Positions 59,101-64,000 of a stretch of 64,000 nucleotides of DNA are shown in pieces. The translations under genes and the position numbers were made by a program. The notes under the pieces were generated by a model. The model was given only the letters and a program-made list of their open reading frames with translations, had not been told where the DNA came from and ran no database searches. The stretch comes from Proteles cristata cristata (lineage: Eukaryota > Chordata > Mammalia > Carnivora > Hyaenidae). The first letter of the stretch is position 1; every line of letters starts with the position of its first letter. The DNA lies in the NCBI GenBank assembly GCA_017311185.1, contig JAESUZ010004823.1, positions 62,001 to 126,000 on the forward strand. Direction: 5' to 3'.

Positions 59101-62100
59101 GGCTTTCAGCCATCTTGGACCAGCTTGAGGTGTATTCTTACAGGGCCAAACCCGGGAAACTCAAGGGGCAAGTGAAACAGTACAAATACATTAAAGCTTC
59201 TTTTCCTGTCAAACATCTCATTGACCACTGAAGCATGTGTCCAAGCTCAGTGGGTTAGACAAGTTTCTGCTTGGTCAACAGGAAAGGAATGTATATTTGT
59301 TGAATGATGATCTAATCTGTGGTATAAATTCTCCCTGTTATTTTTAACTCTTGACTCTCATTATTGAGAAGTTCACTGGAAGAGTAGAGAGACACACAAA
59401 TTAAGCCTGATAAAGAGTAGGGCCATATTTTAGAGGGCCTTGAATGGGAGGTTTGGCAGTTTATATTTGGTCCTCTGAGTAATACTGAGCCATCACAAGA
59501 ATGTGGGCAGAAGAGTAACAGAAAGTAGCGTTGCTTTAAGTCACCCCTCAAGATTAACCTGGGAGTCTTTCCTAGTGAAGATTCTCAGTACAGAACTCTC
59601 AACCTCTTATTCTGTGCTGCTTTAGTAGGTGACACAGTGCTGAGTGCAGGAATAAGATGGCAGGTGACACAGTGCTGAGTGCAGGAATGAGATGGCTCTC
59701 AATAAGAAAACTCGCTTCTGCTCCCAAGAAGCCTAGACAGGAGGAGAAAAAAGACAGGCTTACATTCCTACAAAGATGGAATTTGTCGGATTCACCTGTC
59801 CGTGTTCTTGGCCACTTTATTTCTGGAGGACCTGGTTGAACACTCATAGTACAATGACCTTAATCCTGGACCCTCCTACAGATAGATTCGAATTTAAACA
59901 AAATTCCTCAGATGTTTTTGTTGACTTGGCAACAAATGCCTGTTTGTTGAGCAGGCATTAGACACTTCTCTCTTTAGCTGAAATTTCAGACATTGTGAAT
60001 AACCTCATTTGATTCTTTAGGACTCAGTTTTGTTGAGGACTATTTTTCCAGATTTGAAATTGGACAGGATTCTCAATCCTGTTGCTTTTTTCTGCTCCCA
60101 AGTGAGTGTTGATCTAGCCAGTTTTAAGGTATTTTGTTTAATCTTTGGGCTATTTTAGCTGTGAGCAGGAGTATTCTGCAGAGTATTTCCAATTGTGTAT
60201 ATTGTTGCTCTTCTTGAAATACTGCTAATGTTTTTCTCCCAAATATTCCATCTCCTCATTCCAACTTTTACTAGACCTTTCTTTAAGTATGAGTTCTCAT
60301 CTCCACGTGAAGTGAGTGGCAGAGCCTTCTCAGCTGTCACATCGGTAGCCACCGGGGCTGTGAGTCAGCATTGACTGCTGGAGCGTGTGGCCTTCTGGCA
60401 GAAGTAATGGAGGGGATTTTAGGGACATGAGGTACATACATTGTTGTTCACAGAGTTAAGGAAAGTGCCTTTATTTAGAATATTTAGAACTGTTGTAGTG
60501 GACTTGAATCAGAAACCTCAGCAGCCAGGACTCATCATAAGCCCAGTGGGTGTTTTCCTTTCTTATTGTCATTTATTCCCCTTTCTCTTAGATTTTGTTT
60601 CTCTCTTTTTATTCTTCTTGTAAACTTGACGTCTCCTTCCTTGGCACAGGGTAACTAAGGAAGTGGATGCCACGTCTAAAGAAGCCAAATCTTTCTTCAA
60701 GCAAAACGAGAAAGAGAAGCCACAGGCTGCTGGCCCTGCAGCTGTGCCGCCGCTCCCTGTGGGGTCCGGGTGAGTGTCCTGCGCTCGGGCTCAGGTGCGC
60801 CTGGTGGCTGGCGAAGCTGCTTCCAGGAGACGGACTCCCTTTGGCTCGTGGGACTCGCTTCCCCGCAGCAGGAATCCTGCTGCTGATTTGCCTTTCGTGA
60901 AATAGTTACCAACATGGAAAATGCAAAGAAAAATTAGCCTTAGGTTTCTTGTTTGATTGCAGCATGAAAAAAGTGCTCATTCACACTGCTGACCACAGAG
61001 CTGACCATGTAATAGATTTTACATCTAAAAATGAATTTTGAATGAAAATATCAGCGGTTTAGTAGAACTTCTAGTGGAGATTGGGATCGAGTACTCGGTC
61101 CTGTCCCCCAAGGACCACAAAGGAACATAGGAAGGTCAAAACTGATTTATAGATAATTCTGTTAACATGTTGTCAGAAACTTAATAGTTTTCCTCTCTTC
61201 ATATTTTCCATATTACTTGAGTTATTTTTAGCTGAAGACTCGAATTTTTTCCTTTTGAGGAAATAAAAATTTCCTTCTCCTTAACACGTATGTAAGATGT
61301 AAAGCATCACAGTGATACAAGAAGGCAGGGTGCTAGCATACAGGCACAGGAACACGGAATCCCCGCCCGGAGCCAGTTGTCGGACCTGCCGTTCTGTGGG
61401 AAGGTCTGTGTCCTGGAGGGTTTGAGGTGGAACGGGTCACCTCCAAGGGCTTTTCCCACCCTTTGGTCACAGCTCACCACTTCTTCCTTCCTAAACATAC
61501 CTACCTACCGCATCGCTATGAATGGTAAAGTTTTGTCTGGGGTTTTACATTAAAAAACAAAAATCATAGGTTTTCCTATCAGACTATGATAGTCTGATAG
61601 GACTATGGGCTTTTCTAGGACAGTCCTTTCTCATCTTTGCAGCCCCGGCTCCATACAGTGCTGTGTAACCCGGTGCCCTCATCTAGGTTGCATTAACCCA
61701 GAAGCAGCCCCTGAGACAAAAGTTTGAGTACAAGTCATTGATGTGAGAGGTGACTCCAGGGCTTCCGGAGGGAGGTGGGAAAGGCTGGGAGTGCACCCAG
61801 GTGAGCACGTGTATTCTAGCTACTTACTGACAGTAGCGGCTGATACTCATGGGGTTTTGCTAGGTATCTCAGGATGGTGGCGAGCAGCTTAGGGTGAGGA
61901 GACAGGGATAGTTACCCTCTGGCTCCCATCTGTCACTGGCTCTGGGCTGCTTCCCCATGCCCTCCGTCCTCAGGCTGCGAGCTCAGGTGCTTGCAGAAGA
62001 TCCGGCTCCCCTCGTGTGCCATGGTGGTGAGCACAAGGACCTGGCCCGGGGCCGTGTCCACCTCTGCCTCACCCTCTTTATCTGCTCCTCATTCCGTGTA

Positions 62101-64000
62101 TTTCTCCCCCACTGGAGTGAGTGGGTGGCAGAAGTCATGTAGTAGTGACACAGAAACCTAAGAAGGAAAGGGATTTGAGAGCTTGCTACCAGGACGGAAA
62201 CGATGTGAACAGAGTGATGTGAGCAGAGCTCTCCACGCTGGCCCTGTTAATATTCTAGGCCAGTAGTTTTCAAGCTGTGGTTTGCAATCATTGTTCAAAA
62301 CAGACTCGGGCACCTGGGTGGCTTAGTCAGTTAAGCAACTGACTCTTGATCTCAGTTCAGGTCATGAGTTTAAGCCCTGCATTGGGCTCCACACCAGCGA
62401 GGAACCTACTTAAAAAAAAAAAAAAAAGAAAGAAAATGGAATAAAAAATATCATACTATATTACATGGTAAGCATTGTTTCATAAAATTTTTATTTTGGT
62501 TGTTGATGTAGTTATACTGAGTGACAAACTGTATTTTTAGTGAAGGTTGAGATTTTTTTAAATGTGAGGATCTAGGCTGAAACAGCATGTTTTTAGCCTT
62601 GTGATTGTTAAATTGTTTGGAAGGGATTCTCTTTGGACCAGTACCTTTCAGACTTTATTGACTGCCACTCACAGTAAGGAATACATTTTACAGTACTCTC
62701 TCCTATGCTCATAAATATAGGTGTTCAAAAAAGTGAAATAAAATTTGGTGAAATAGTTACCTTTACTACATATGATTAATTCTGATTTTCTGTTTTACAT
62801 GATTGTGTGTAGTAAGTGTCATTTAAAATGTCATGGGCCACTGAATTGATTTCACAATCTACTACAAACTGAATTTGACAAATACCCCAGGTTACATAGA
62901 CTGTTAGTTTTCTGCAGGTTTTCCTTGGCTTACCAGGCTTACATCTGGTATTACTAAACAGTGTCTCTTGTATTTATTAAGTGTTACTGTAAAAGTTACC
63001 TTTGGATTAAGTACCAGGTAGAAATAAAGGCCAAGTTTCTTGTACCTTAGGGTCCTAGCACAGTTCATTTCAGCTAGCACAATTTTTACTTCTAGTCTGC
63101 TTGGTATTACTTTAAATAATCCCCTATTGATGCTTAGAGATTCTACTTGGAAACTGTGTGTGTTTCGGAAAACACTCCGTTACTATAATTACAAAGACGA
63201 CTAGAAGAGGGAGAAAGTAGGAGCTTAACAGGGTCAGCCTGTTTAAGTCACTAAGTCACTCATGGAGATCTCAAAGCATTCTATATCCATGCCTGCCTTT
63301 CTTAGAGCTAATAGCTCTCAAGGATAAATTGCTGAGATGGTATCTGTAACAGGGAGACCCAGGAGGAAACAGATGGCATTCTCAAAGTAGGATACTTTGA
63401 GGAGAGTTTAATAACTCACAAAGTGATGAAAAACCACAGGGATGGAATAGTGTGGTGTGCCTGGGGCTAGTAAATATGAGGCTCCATTACCTCCCCTAGA
63501 CCTAAAGGGGCAAGAGGGAGAACAGTTTTGATACTGAACGCAGGGGGGGGCCTCCTAATGGGAGCTGAGACCTTCACTTGAGCGATGGACTCTCCAGGGG
63601 GAAGCCAGCGACATAAATACCCAGACCTCCTGCTCCTCCTTCCCTCCCATCTCTTGCCAGGGCATTCCATTCTGATACTTGTTAAAAGGGTTAGAAAGAG
63701 TGACTCAGGATTACTGCAGTAAGTGGCAAGACTGTCACAACAACACAGAGACATCGGGCTCAACTCTCAGTACCGCAGAGACAGTTGGGAATTTATGGCT
63801 GAAGAGCCAGGATGAGGGCAGTGGAGAGGGTGTCAGAGGATGGAATATTACTAAGAGACACCAGGGGTAGGGAGATTCTTGCTAAGCCGACCCAACAGGA
63901 TTCTTGCCGAAGGCAGGCCGAGTACTTATACATCAAGTGTGGGGAATGAAAACCTTCATCGGATATCAAGGGTGACCAGATACCAAGAGTGGGAAATTCT
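36493..64000 (+). CDS. CFDP1: Craniofacial development protein 1, exons 1-5 (3' exons beyond window)
   Basis: CFDP1 (BCNT/Swc5 family) is a nuclear subunit of the SRCAP remodeller that deposits H2A.Z. Joined coding segments 36493-36556, 46101-46218, 47870-48092, 48678-48805 and 60650-60769 give 653 nt, about 217 of roughly 299 residues, with every GT-AG junction keeping frame. The start ATG has G at -3 and +4. Residues 1-100 are very acidic ([28 protein letters not shown]) with basic patches (KKRK, RKRK). The segment [18 protein letters not shown] in exon 3 holds the conserved DELWASF acidic-aromatic motif. Exons 4-5 carry [13 protein letters not shown] and [11 protein letters not shown]. The conserved C-terminal BCNT domain lies outside the window. 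Introns of 9.5, 1.7, 0.6 and 11.8 kb fit the large human gene. Confidence 0.95.
37843..37863 (+). repeat. (TG)n microsatellite, about 10 units
   Basis: A short TG run followed by alternating purine-pyrimidine sequence (ACACGTACACATGCATACAT). Confidence 0.85.
38405..38545 (-). mobile_element. Old L1 3'UTR-like fragment
   Basis: AACTTACATACAGTAAAATT, GATAAATGCTTAGAGTTGTG and GACCATCACCAGAATT; related to 29235-29375. Confidence 0.5.
38583..38792 (+). mobile_element. Can-SINE, older subtype
   Basis: It has CTCTTGATTTCTGCTCAGG and GCATGGAGTCTGCTTGGG, as in the 12956 copy, with an AAAATAAACAAAAAAG tail. Confidence 0.88.
38999..39037 (+). repeat. (TG)n microsatellite, about 19 units
   Basis: An uninterrupted TG array directly before a MIR-like fragment. 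Confidence 0.95.
39040..39215 (-). mobile_element. MIR fragment
   Basis: The complement order of MIR: GCATTTTACAAAACAATTGAAG, then AGCAAATTGCCCAATG, then GCAATTTGAACGCTGGCAG, with mismatches throughout. Confidence 0.65.
39611..40808 (+). other. CFDP1 intron 1 stretch with faint old-L1 pieces
   Basis: About 39780-39900 resembles antisense L1 (TGAGATTGAGCATCTTTT). Otherwise no repeat family or exon was recognised. Confidence 0.4.
40827..41048 (-). mobile_element. Can-SINE, young-looking
   Basis: A perfect 18-bp duplication GAGAAGTGATGTTTTTCT at 40809-40826 and 41049-41066; near-consensus body. Confidence 0.96.
41067..41624 (+). other. CFDP1 intron 1 stretch, nothing recognised
   Basis: AT-rich sequence with a T-run at about 41470. 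No family or exon recognised. Confidence 0.4.
41632..41960 (-). mobile_element. Short-form Can-SINE hosting another SINE
   Basis: The short body 41854-41960 (TTAAGTAATCTCTACACCC ... CCAGGTGTCCCC) and the T-rich tail at 41632 belong together, flanked by TCATACT at 41625-41631 and 41961-41967. Confidence 0.78.
41655..41853 (-). mobile_element. Can-SINE nested in the short SINE
   Basis: Long-form - copy with an ATTTTTGAGAGAGAG middle and GGGTGTCCC end, lying in the tail of the older short SINE. Confidence 0.9.
42357..42392. repeat. (TA)n microsatellite
   Basis: GTATGTATATATATAT..., about 15 TA units within the L1 ORF2/3'UTR boundary region. Confidence 0.92.
42901..43125 (-). mobile_element. 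Can-SINE inside the L1, young-looking
   Basis: A perfect 15-bp duplication AGTTTGATAAATTCT at 42886-42900 and 43126-43140. The body is practically consensus with a 19-base T-run, so this is among the youngest copies here. Confidence 0.97.
43450..44232 (+). other. CFDP1 intron 1 stretch, nothing recognised
   Basis: AT-rich, with (TTTTTG)n-like runs near 43630-43665 and (TTTTA)n near 43923. No exon. Confidence 0.4.
44233..44429 (-). mobile_element. Can-SINE with small internal duplication
   Basis: CGCTCATCCGCTCATCCGAC shows a 9-base tandem copy in the A-box region. Part of the promoter-box stretch is missing. Confidence 0.88.
44640..44830 (+). mobile_element. Old L1-like fragment
   Basis: AGTACTGTTTGTAATAGCCC, then GAAACTGCTCC..., then GAATGAGAGTGAATAAACTG resembles L1 ORF2 3' coding wording in sense. 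Confidence 0.5.
45270..45441 (-). mobile_element. Can-SINE, shortened
   Basis: It lacks the GTCAGCACAGAGCC stretch (GGCTCTGAGCCGGGGTAAG instead). Tail TTTTTTTAATGTTTATTTAC. Confidence 0.86.
45518..45730 (-). mobile_element. Can-SINE
   Basis: The duplication CCTCTTTTGATTA is at 45505-45517 and 45731-45743. Full length, moderately diverged. Confidence 0.93.
45815..46025 (+). mobile_element. L2-like fragment
   Basis: TTCATTCATTGATTCATTC followed by GGAGACTTCTCTAAGG and GTTAGACAAAGAATAG fits a diverged L2 3' region. Confidence 0.45.
46101..46218 (+). CDS. CFDP1: CFDP1 coding exon 2
   Basis: Acceptor GTGATTTCAG|GTGGAG, donor CCGGCCAG|GTGATG. It encodes GlyGlu-Tyr-Ser-Glu-Asp... to ...IPA plus two bases of Arg61; acidic, then a KGKKRK basic patch. 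Confidence 0.95.
46219..47869 (+). other. CFDP1: CFDP1 intron 2
   Basis: A 1.65-kb intron with one SINE and a diverged antisense L1-like stretch (about 46660-46880); no other features. Confidence 0.85.
46976..47185 (-). mobile_element. Can-SINE
   Basis: The duplication CCAAATTATAAAAATTCT / CCAAATTATGAAAATTCT is at 46958-46975 and 47186-47203. Confidence 0.94.
47870..48092 (+). CDS. CFDP1: CFDP1 coding exon 3
   Basis: Acceptor GGTGATGTAG|GAAGAG, donor GTTAAA|GTAAGT. 74 full codons: Glu/Asp/Ser-rich, then [17 protein letters not shown] weak cryptic minus-strand frame through the acidic codons (Ser-rich) is an artefact. Confidence 0.95.
48093..48677 (+). other. CFDP1: CFDP1 intron 3
   Basis: A 585-base intron, nearly half of it a single SINE. 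Confidence 0.9.
48343..48588 (+). mobile_element. Can-SINE with internal tandem duplication
   Basis: The GACAGCTAGCTCGGAGCCT unit is present twice (about 48439-48476). The duplication AAGAATAGCTATAAATAG / AAGAATAGCCATAAATAG is at 48325-48342 and 48589-48606. Confidence 0.96.
48678..48805 (+). CDS. CFDP1: CFDP1 coding exon 4
   Basis: Acceptor TTTTCATAG|AGTGG, donor GAAGTCAG|GTAAG. It encodes [15 protein letters not shown]... to ...VFDFAGEEV plus two bases of Arg; Lys/Glu-rich. Confidence 0.95.
49260..49469 (+). mobile_element. Can-SINE, 5'-truncated by about 11 bases
   Basis: It begins at GGGTGGCTTAGTCGG, without GGGGCGCCTG. Still flanked by the duplication AAGAATTAGTAGTACA (49244-49259; matching copy from 49470). 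Young-type body. Confidence 0.95.
49486..49745. mobile_element. Old L1-type 3' region
   Basis: ATGAGCACCCGTATTCC, CTGCCACCTAGATCTG and GAATACTTTAGCATAGCTTC; same family as 10615-11560. Confidence 0.5.
50757..50985 (-). mobile_element. Can-SINE in the hAT pseudogene
   Basis: Flanks AGACCAACTGGTGTCTTTC and AGACCAACTGATGTTTTTC (50734- and 50988-) are a diverged long duplication. Confidence 0.92.
51575..51816 (-). mobile_element. Can-SINE, second hit on a shared target
   Basis: A perfect 17-bp duplication CTCGAATCACCTTTTTA at 51558-51574 and 51817-51833; near-consensus, with an unusual 50-base T-rich lead. Confidence 0.95.
51834..52060 (-). mobile_element. Can-SINE, first hit on the same target
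   Basis: It carries GAATCACCTT on both sides (51820-51829 and 52061-52070). More diverged than its neighbour, so inserted earlier. Confidence 0.92.
53161..53475 (+). mobile_element. Tigger2-like nonautonomous DNA transposon (MITE), 3' end decayed
   Basis: AGTTGACCCCTAGACAACAC, then CAGCACAGTACCATAAATG, GTTTATTGTAAGAATACG, GGCTTCCAGTCAGCAGTAGG and GGGGGGAGTCAAAAG follow the Tigger2-derived MITE order. The right terminal repeat is not recognisable. Confidence 0.75.
53494..53700 (-). mobile_element. Can-SINE, diverged
   Basis: It ends CATCCAGACACTCT. Lies immediately after the MITE; flanks TTGTATGTTTTG and TTGTATGTTTTT. Confidence 0.86.
53701..55009 (+). other. CFDP1 intron 4 stretch, nothing recognised
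   Basis: AT-rich, unique-looking sequence with no recognised family, exon or RNA gene. Confidence 0.45.
55021..55220 (-). mobile_element. Can-SINE, diverged
   Basis: The A-box end is eroded (AACTCAAGGACCCT). The duplication GGAAAAATAGT is at 55010-55020 and 55221-55231. Confidence 0.88.
55483..56047 (+). mobile_element. Retrocopy of unidentified transcript, polyadenylated
   Basis: About 565 bases flanked by a perfect 18-bp duplication AAAAAATTTATGTATTTT (55465-55482 and 56048-56065). The 3' end has AATAAA (55993-55998), 15 bases later a poly(A) run, then a second A-rich stretch: the marks of LINE-driven retroposition of a mature RNA. The 5' end reads GAGGAGAGGGCAAGATGGCAG, which could be an mRNA leader or an L1 5' start, so a chimera is possible. 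The longest + frame (to 55635) shows no domain I know, and neither does a 153-codon minus-strand frame. Source transcript unknown. Confidence 0.8.
56048..56256 (-). mobile_element. Can-SINE, target of the retrocopy
   Basis: The tail-side bases are also present left of the retrocopy, so the retrocopy inserted into this SINE near its A/T-rich end. The middle contains an expanded (AG)n. Confidence 0.9.
56098..56137 (+). repeat. (AG)n microsatellite in a SINE
   Basis: About 20 AG units from expansion of the SINE's CT-rich stretch (read on +). Confidence 0.95.
56565..56690 (+). mobile_element. L2 3' end fragment
   Basis: GTGAGCCTCTGAAGGGCAGAG, read through gaps to AGGTTTAATGAATTG, is a diverged L2 terminal segment. 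Confidence 0.45.
57026..57337 (+). mobile_element. Tigger2-like MITE, both ends present
   Basis: It begins CAGTTGACCCTTGAGCAG and ends GGTTCGAGGGTCGACTC, near-inverted repeats flanked by TA on both sides (57024-57025 and 57338-57339). 312 bp, no coding capacity. Same family as 53161-53475. Confidence 0.88.
57340..57992 (+). other. CFDP1 intron 4 stretch, nothing recognised
   Basis: A 103-codon + frame (57529-57840) lacks known domains, splice sites or codon bias that would make it an exon. Confidence 0.45.
57993..58190 (-). mobile_element. Can-SINE
   Basis: Diverged copy, end CCTAGGTGCCC, tail AAAAGTTTATTTACTTTTGAG. Confidence 0.9.
58325..59295. mobile_element. Two adjoining ancient repeats, family not named
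   Basis: CCTCAAAGTTTAGTGGCATA with GTTCTGGAGGATAGCTGGGC (58325-58790), and then CTGAGTATCTGGGGTTCAGC (58950-59290), resemble widely dispersed mammalian repeats related in wording to 15510-15940. Confidence 0.4.
59395..59560 (+). mobile_element. L2-like fragment
   Basis: TTAGAGGGCCTTGAATGG, TTTATATTTGGTCCTCTGAG and GAATGTGGGCAGAAGAGTAA follow L2 order. Confidence 0.55.
59627..59696 (+). repeat. Tandem duplication, 35-bp unit x 2
   Basis: The unit AGGTGACACAGTGCTGAGTG plus 15 more bases occurs at 59627-59661 and 59662-59696 with one mismatch (AATAAG versus AATGAG). Confidence 0.95.
59700..60649 (+). other. CFDP1 intron 4 end, nothing recognised
   Basis: Unique-looking sequence up to the exon 5 acceptor, which has a good pyrimidine tract (CTTCCTTGGCACAG). 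Confidence 0.5.
60650..60769 (+). CDS. CFDP1: CFDP1 coding exon 5
   Basis: Acceptor TTGGCACAG|GGTAAC, donor GGGGTCCGG|GTGAGT. It encodes the end of Arg, then [20 protein letters not shown]... into an Ala/Pro-rich stretch ending GSG. The Ala/Pro segment differs from the human version I recall, in keeping with a disordered linker. Confidence 0.94.
61575..61601. repeat. Perfect 12-bp inverted repeat with 3-base loop
   Basis: CCTATCAGACTA, TGA, TAGTCTGATAGG. Not followed by a T-run and not in a recognised repeat. Confidence 0.9.
62307..62428 (+). mobile_element. Short-form Can-SINE
   Basis: About 105 bases of promoter boxes (GGGCACCTGGGTGGCTTAG, TCATGAGTTTAAGCCC) followed directly by a 16-base A tail; no CT-rich middle. 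Confidence 0.87.
62429..63340 (+). other. CFDP1 intron 5 stretch, nothing recognised
   Basis: AT-rich sequence without identifiable repeats or exons. Confidence 0.45.

Larger units (their letters stand above)
48806..60649 (+). other. CFDP1: CFDP1 intron 4
   Basis: An 11.8-kb intron. It hosts a hAT transposase pseudogene on -, two Tigger2-like MITEs, an unidentified retrocopy and eight SINEs. No additional coding exon was recognised. Confidence 0.85.
60770..64000 (+). other. CFDP1: Start of CFDP1 intron 5
   Basis: No further exon in the window. It holds a hairpin (61575), one short SINE and two unnamed repeat-like stretches (61690-61790, 63350-63700). Codon-like frames at the edges carry no domain. 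Confidence 0.8.

Overview
This is mammalian nuclear DNA, almost certainly from a cat or another feliform carnivore. I count about 52 tRNA-derived Can-SINE copies in 64 kb. Each has the head GGGGCGCCTGGGTGGCTC/TTAG, the B-box-like GGTTCGAGCCCC, a CT-rich middle and an AAATAAATAAA tail, in the long form with the TAGAAATAAAT ending that I associate with felids. The three genes, all on the + strand, reproduce the order known from human chromosome 16q23.1: CHST6, TMEM170A, CFDP1.

Layout. Bases 1-986 hold the 3' part of the single-exon CHST6 coding region, a corneal keratan sulfate GlcNAc-6-O-sulfotransferase. Bases 987-8850 are intergenic DNA filled with SINEs, old L1/L2 pieces and a SINE-tail microsatellite. 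A CpG island at about 8900-9950 carries the TMEM170A promoter and exon 1, with two CTCF-like motifs just upstream. TMEM170A has three coding exons (9207-9339, 22281-22451, 25024-25154) that splice to a complete 144-residue product, followed by a long 3'UTR candidate. Bases 28740-36170 are intergenic and end in a dead Tigger DNA transposon on the - strand that stops about 320 bp before the CFDP1 start codon. A second CpG island at about 36230-36900 holds the CFDP1 promoter (ZNF143-, ETS- and NRF1-like motifs) and exon 1. CFDP1 exons 2-5 follow at 46101, 47870, 48678 and 60650. The last exons, which encode the conserved BCNT domain, lie beyond the window.

The three genes share a strand but have unrelated jobs: a Golgi sulfotransferase, an ER/nuclear-envelope membrane protein, and an SRCAP chromatin-complex subunit. 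Nothing suggests a shared pathway.

The most interesting unlabelled material is the transposon archaeology. (1) A hAT-type (ZBED/Charlie-like) transposase pseudogene lies on the - strand of CFDP1 intron 4, split by three SINEs. I found it by reading frames through the insertions. (2) The Tigger transposase has lost its first catalytic Asp (Asp to Gly) and is split by a SINE. (3) An unidentified polyadenylated retrocopy, flanked by 18-bp target-site duplications, sits inside a SINE. (4) A 5'-truncated L1 has a 16-bp duplication and a younger SINE inside it. (5) Two SINEs landed one after the other on the same target site. I saw no prokaryotic system, CRISPR array, functional RNA gene or intact novel protein-coding gene. 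Repeat-family names and comparisons with human proteins come from memory, not from a search.
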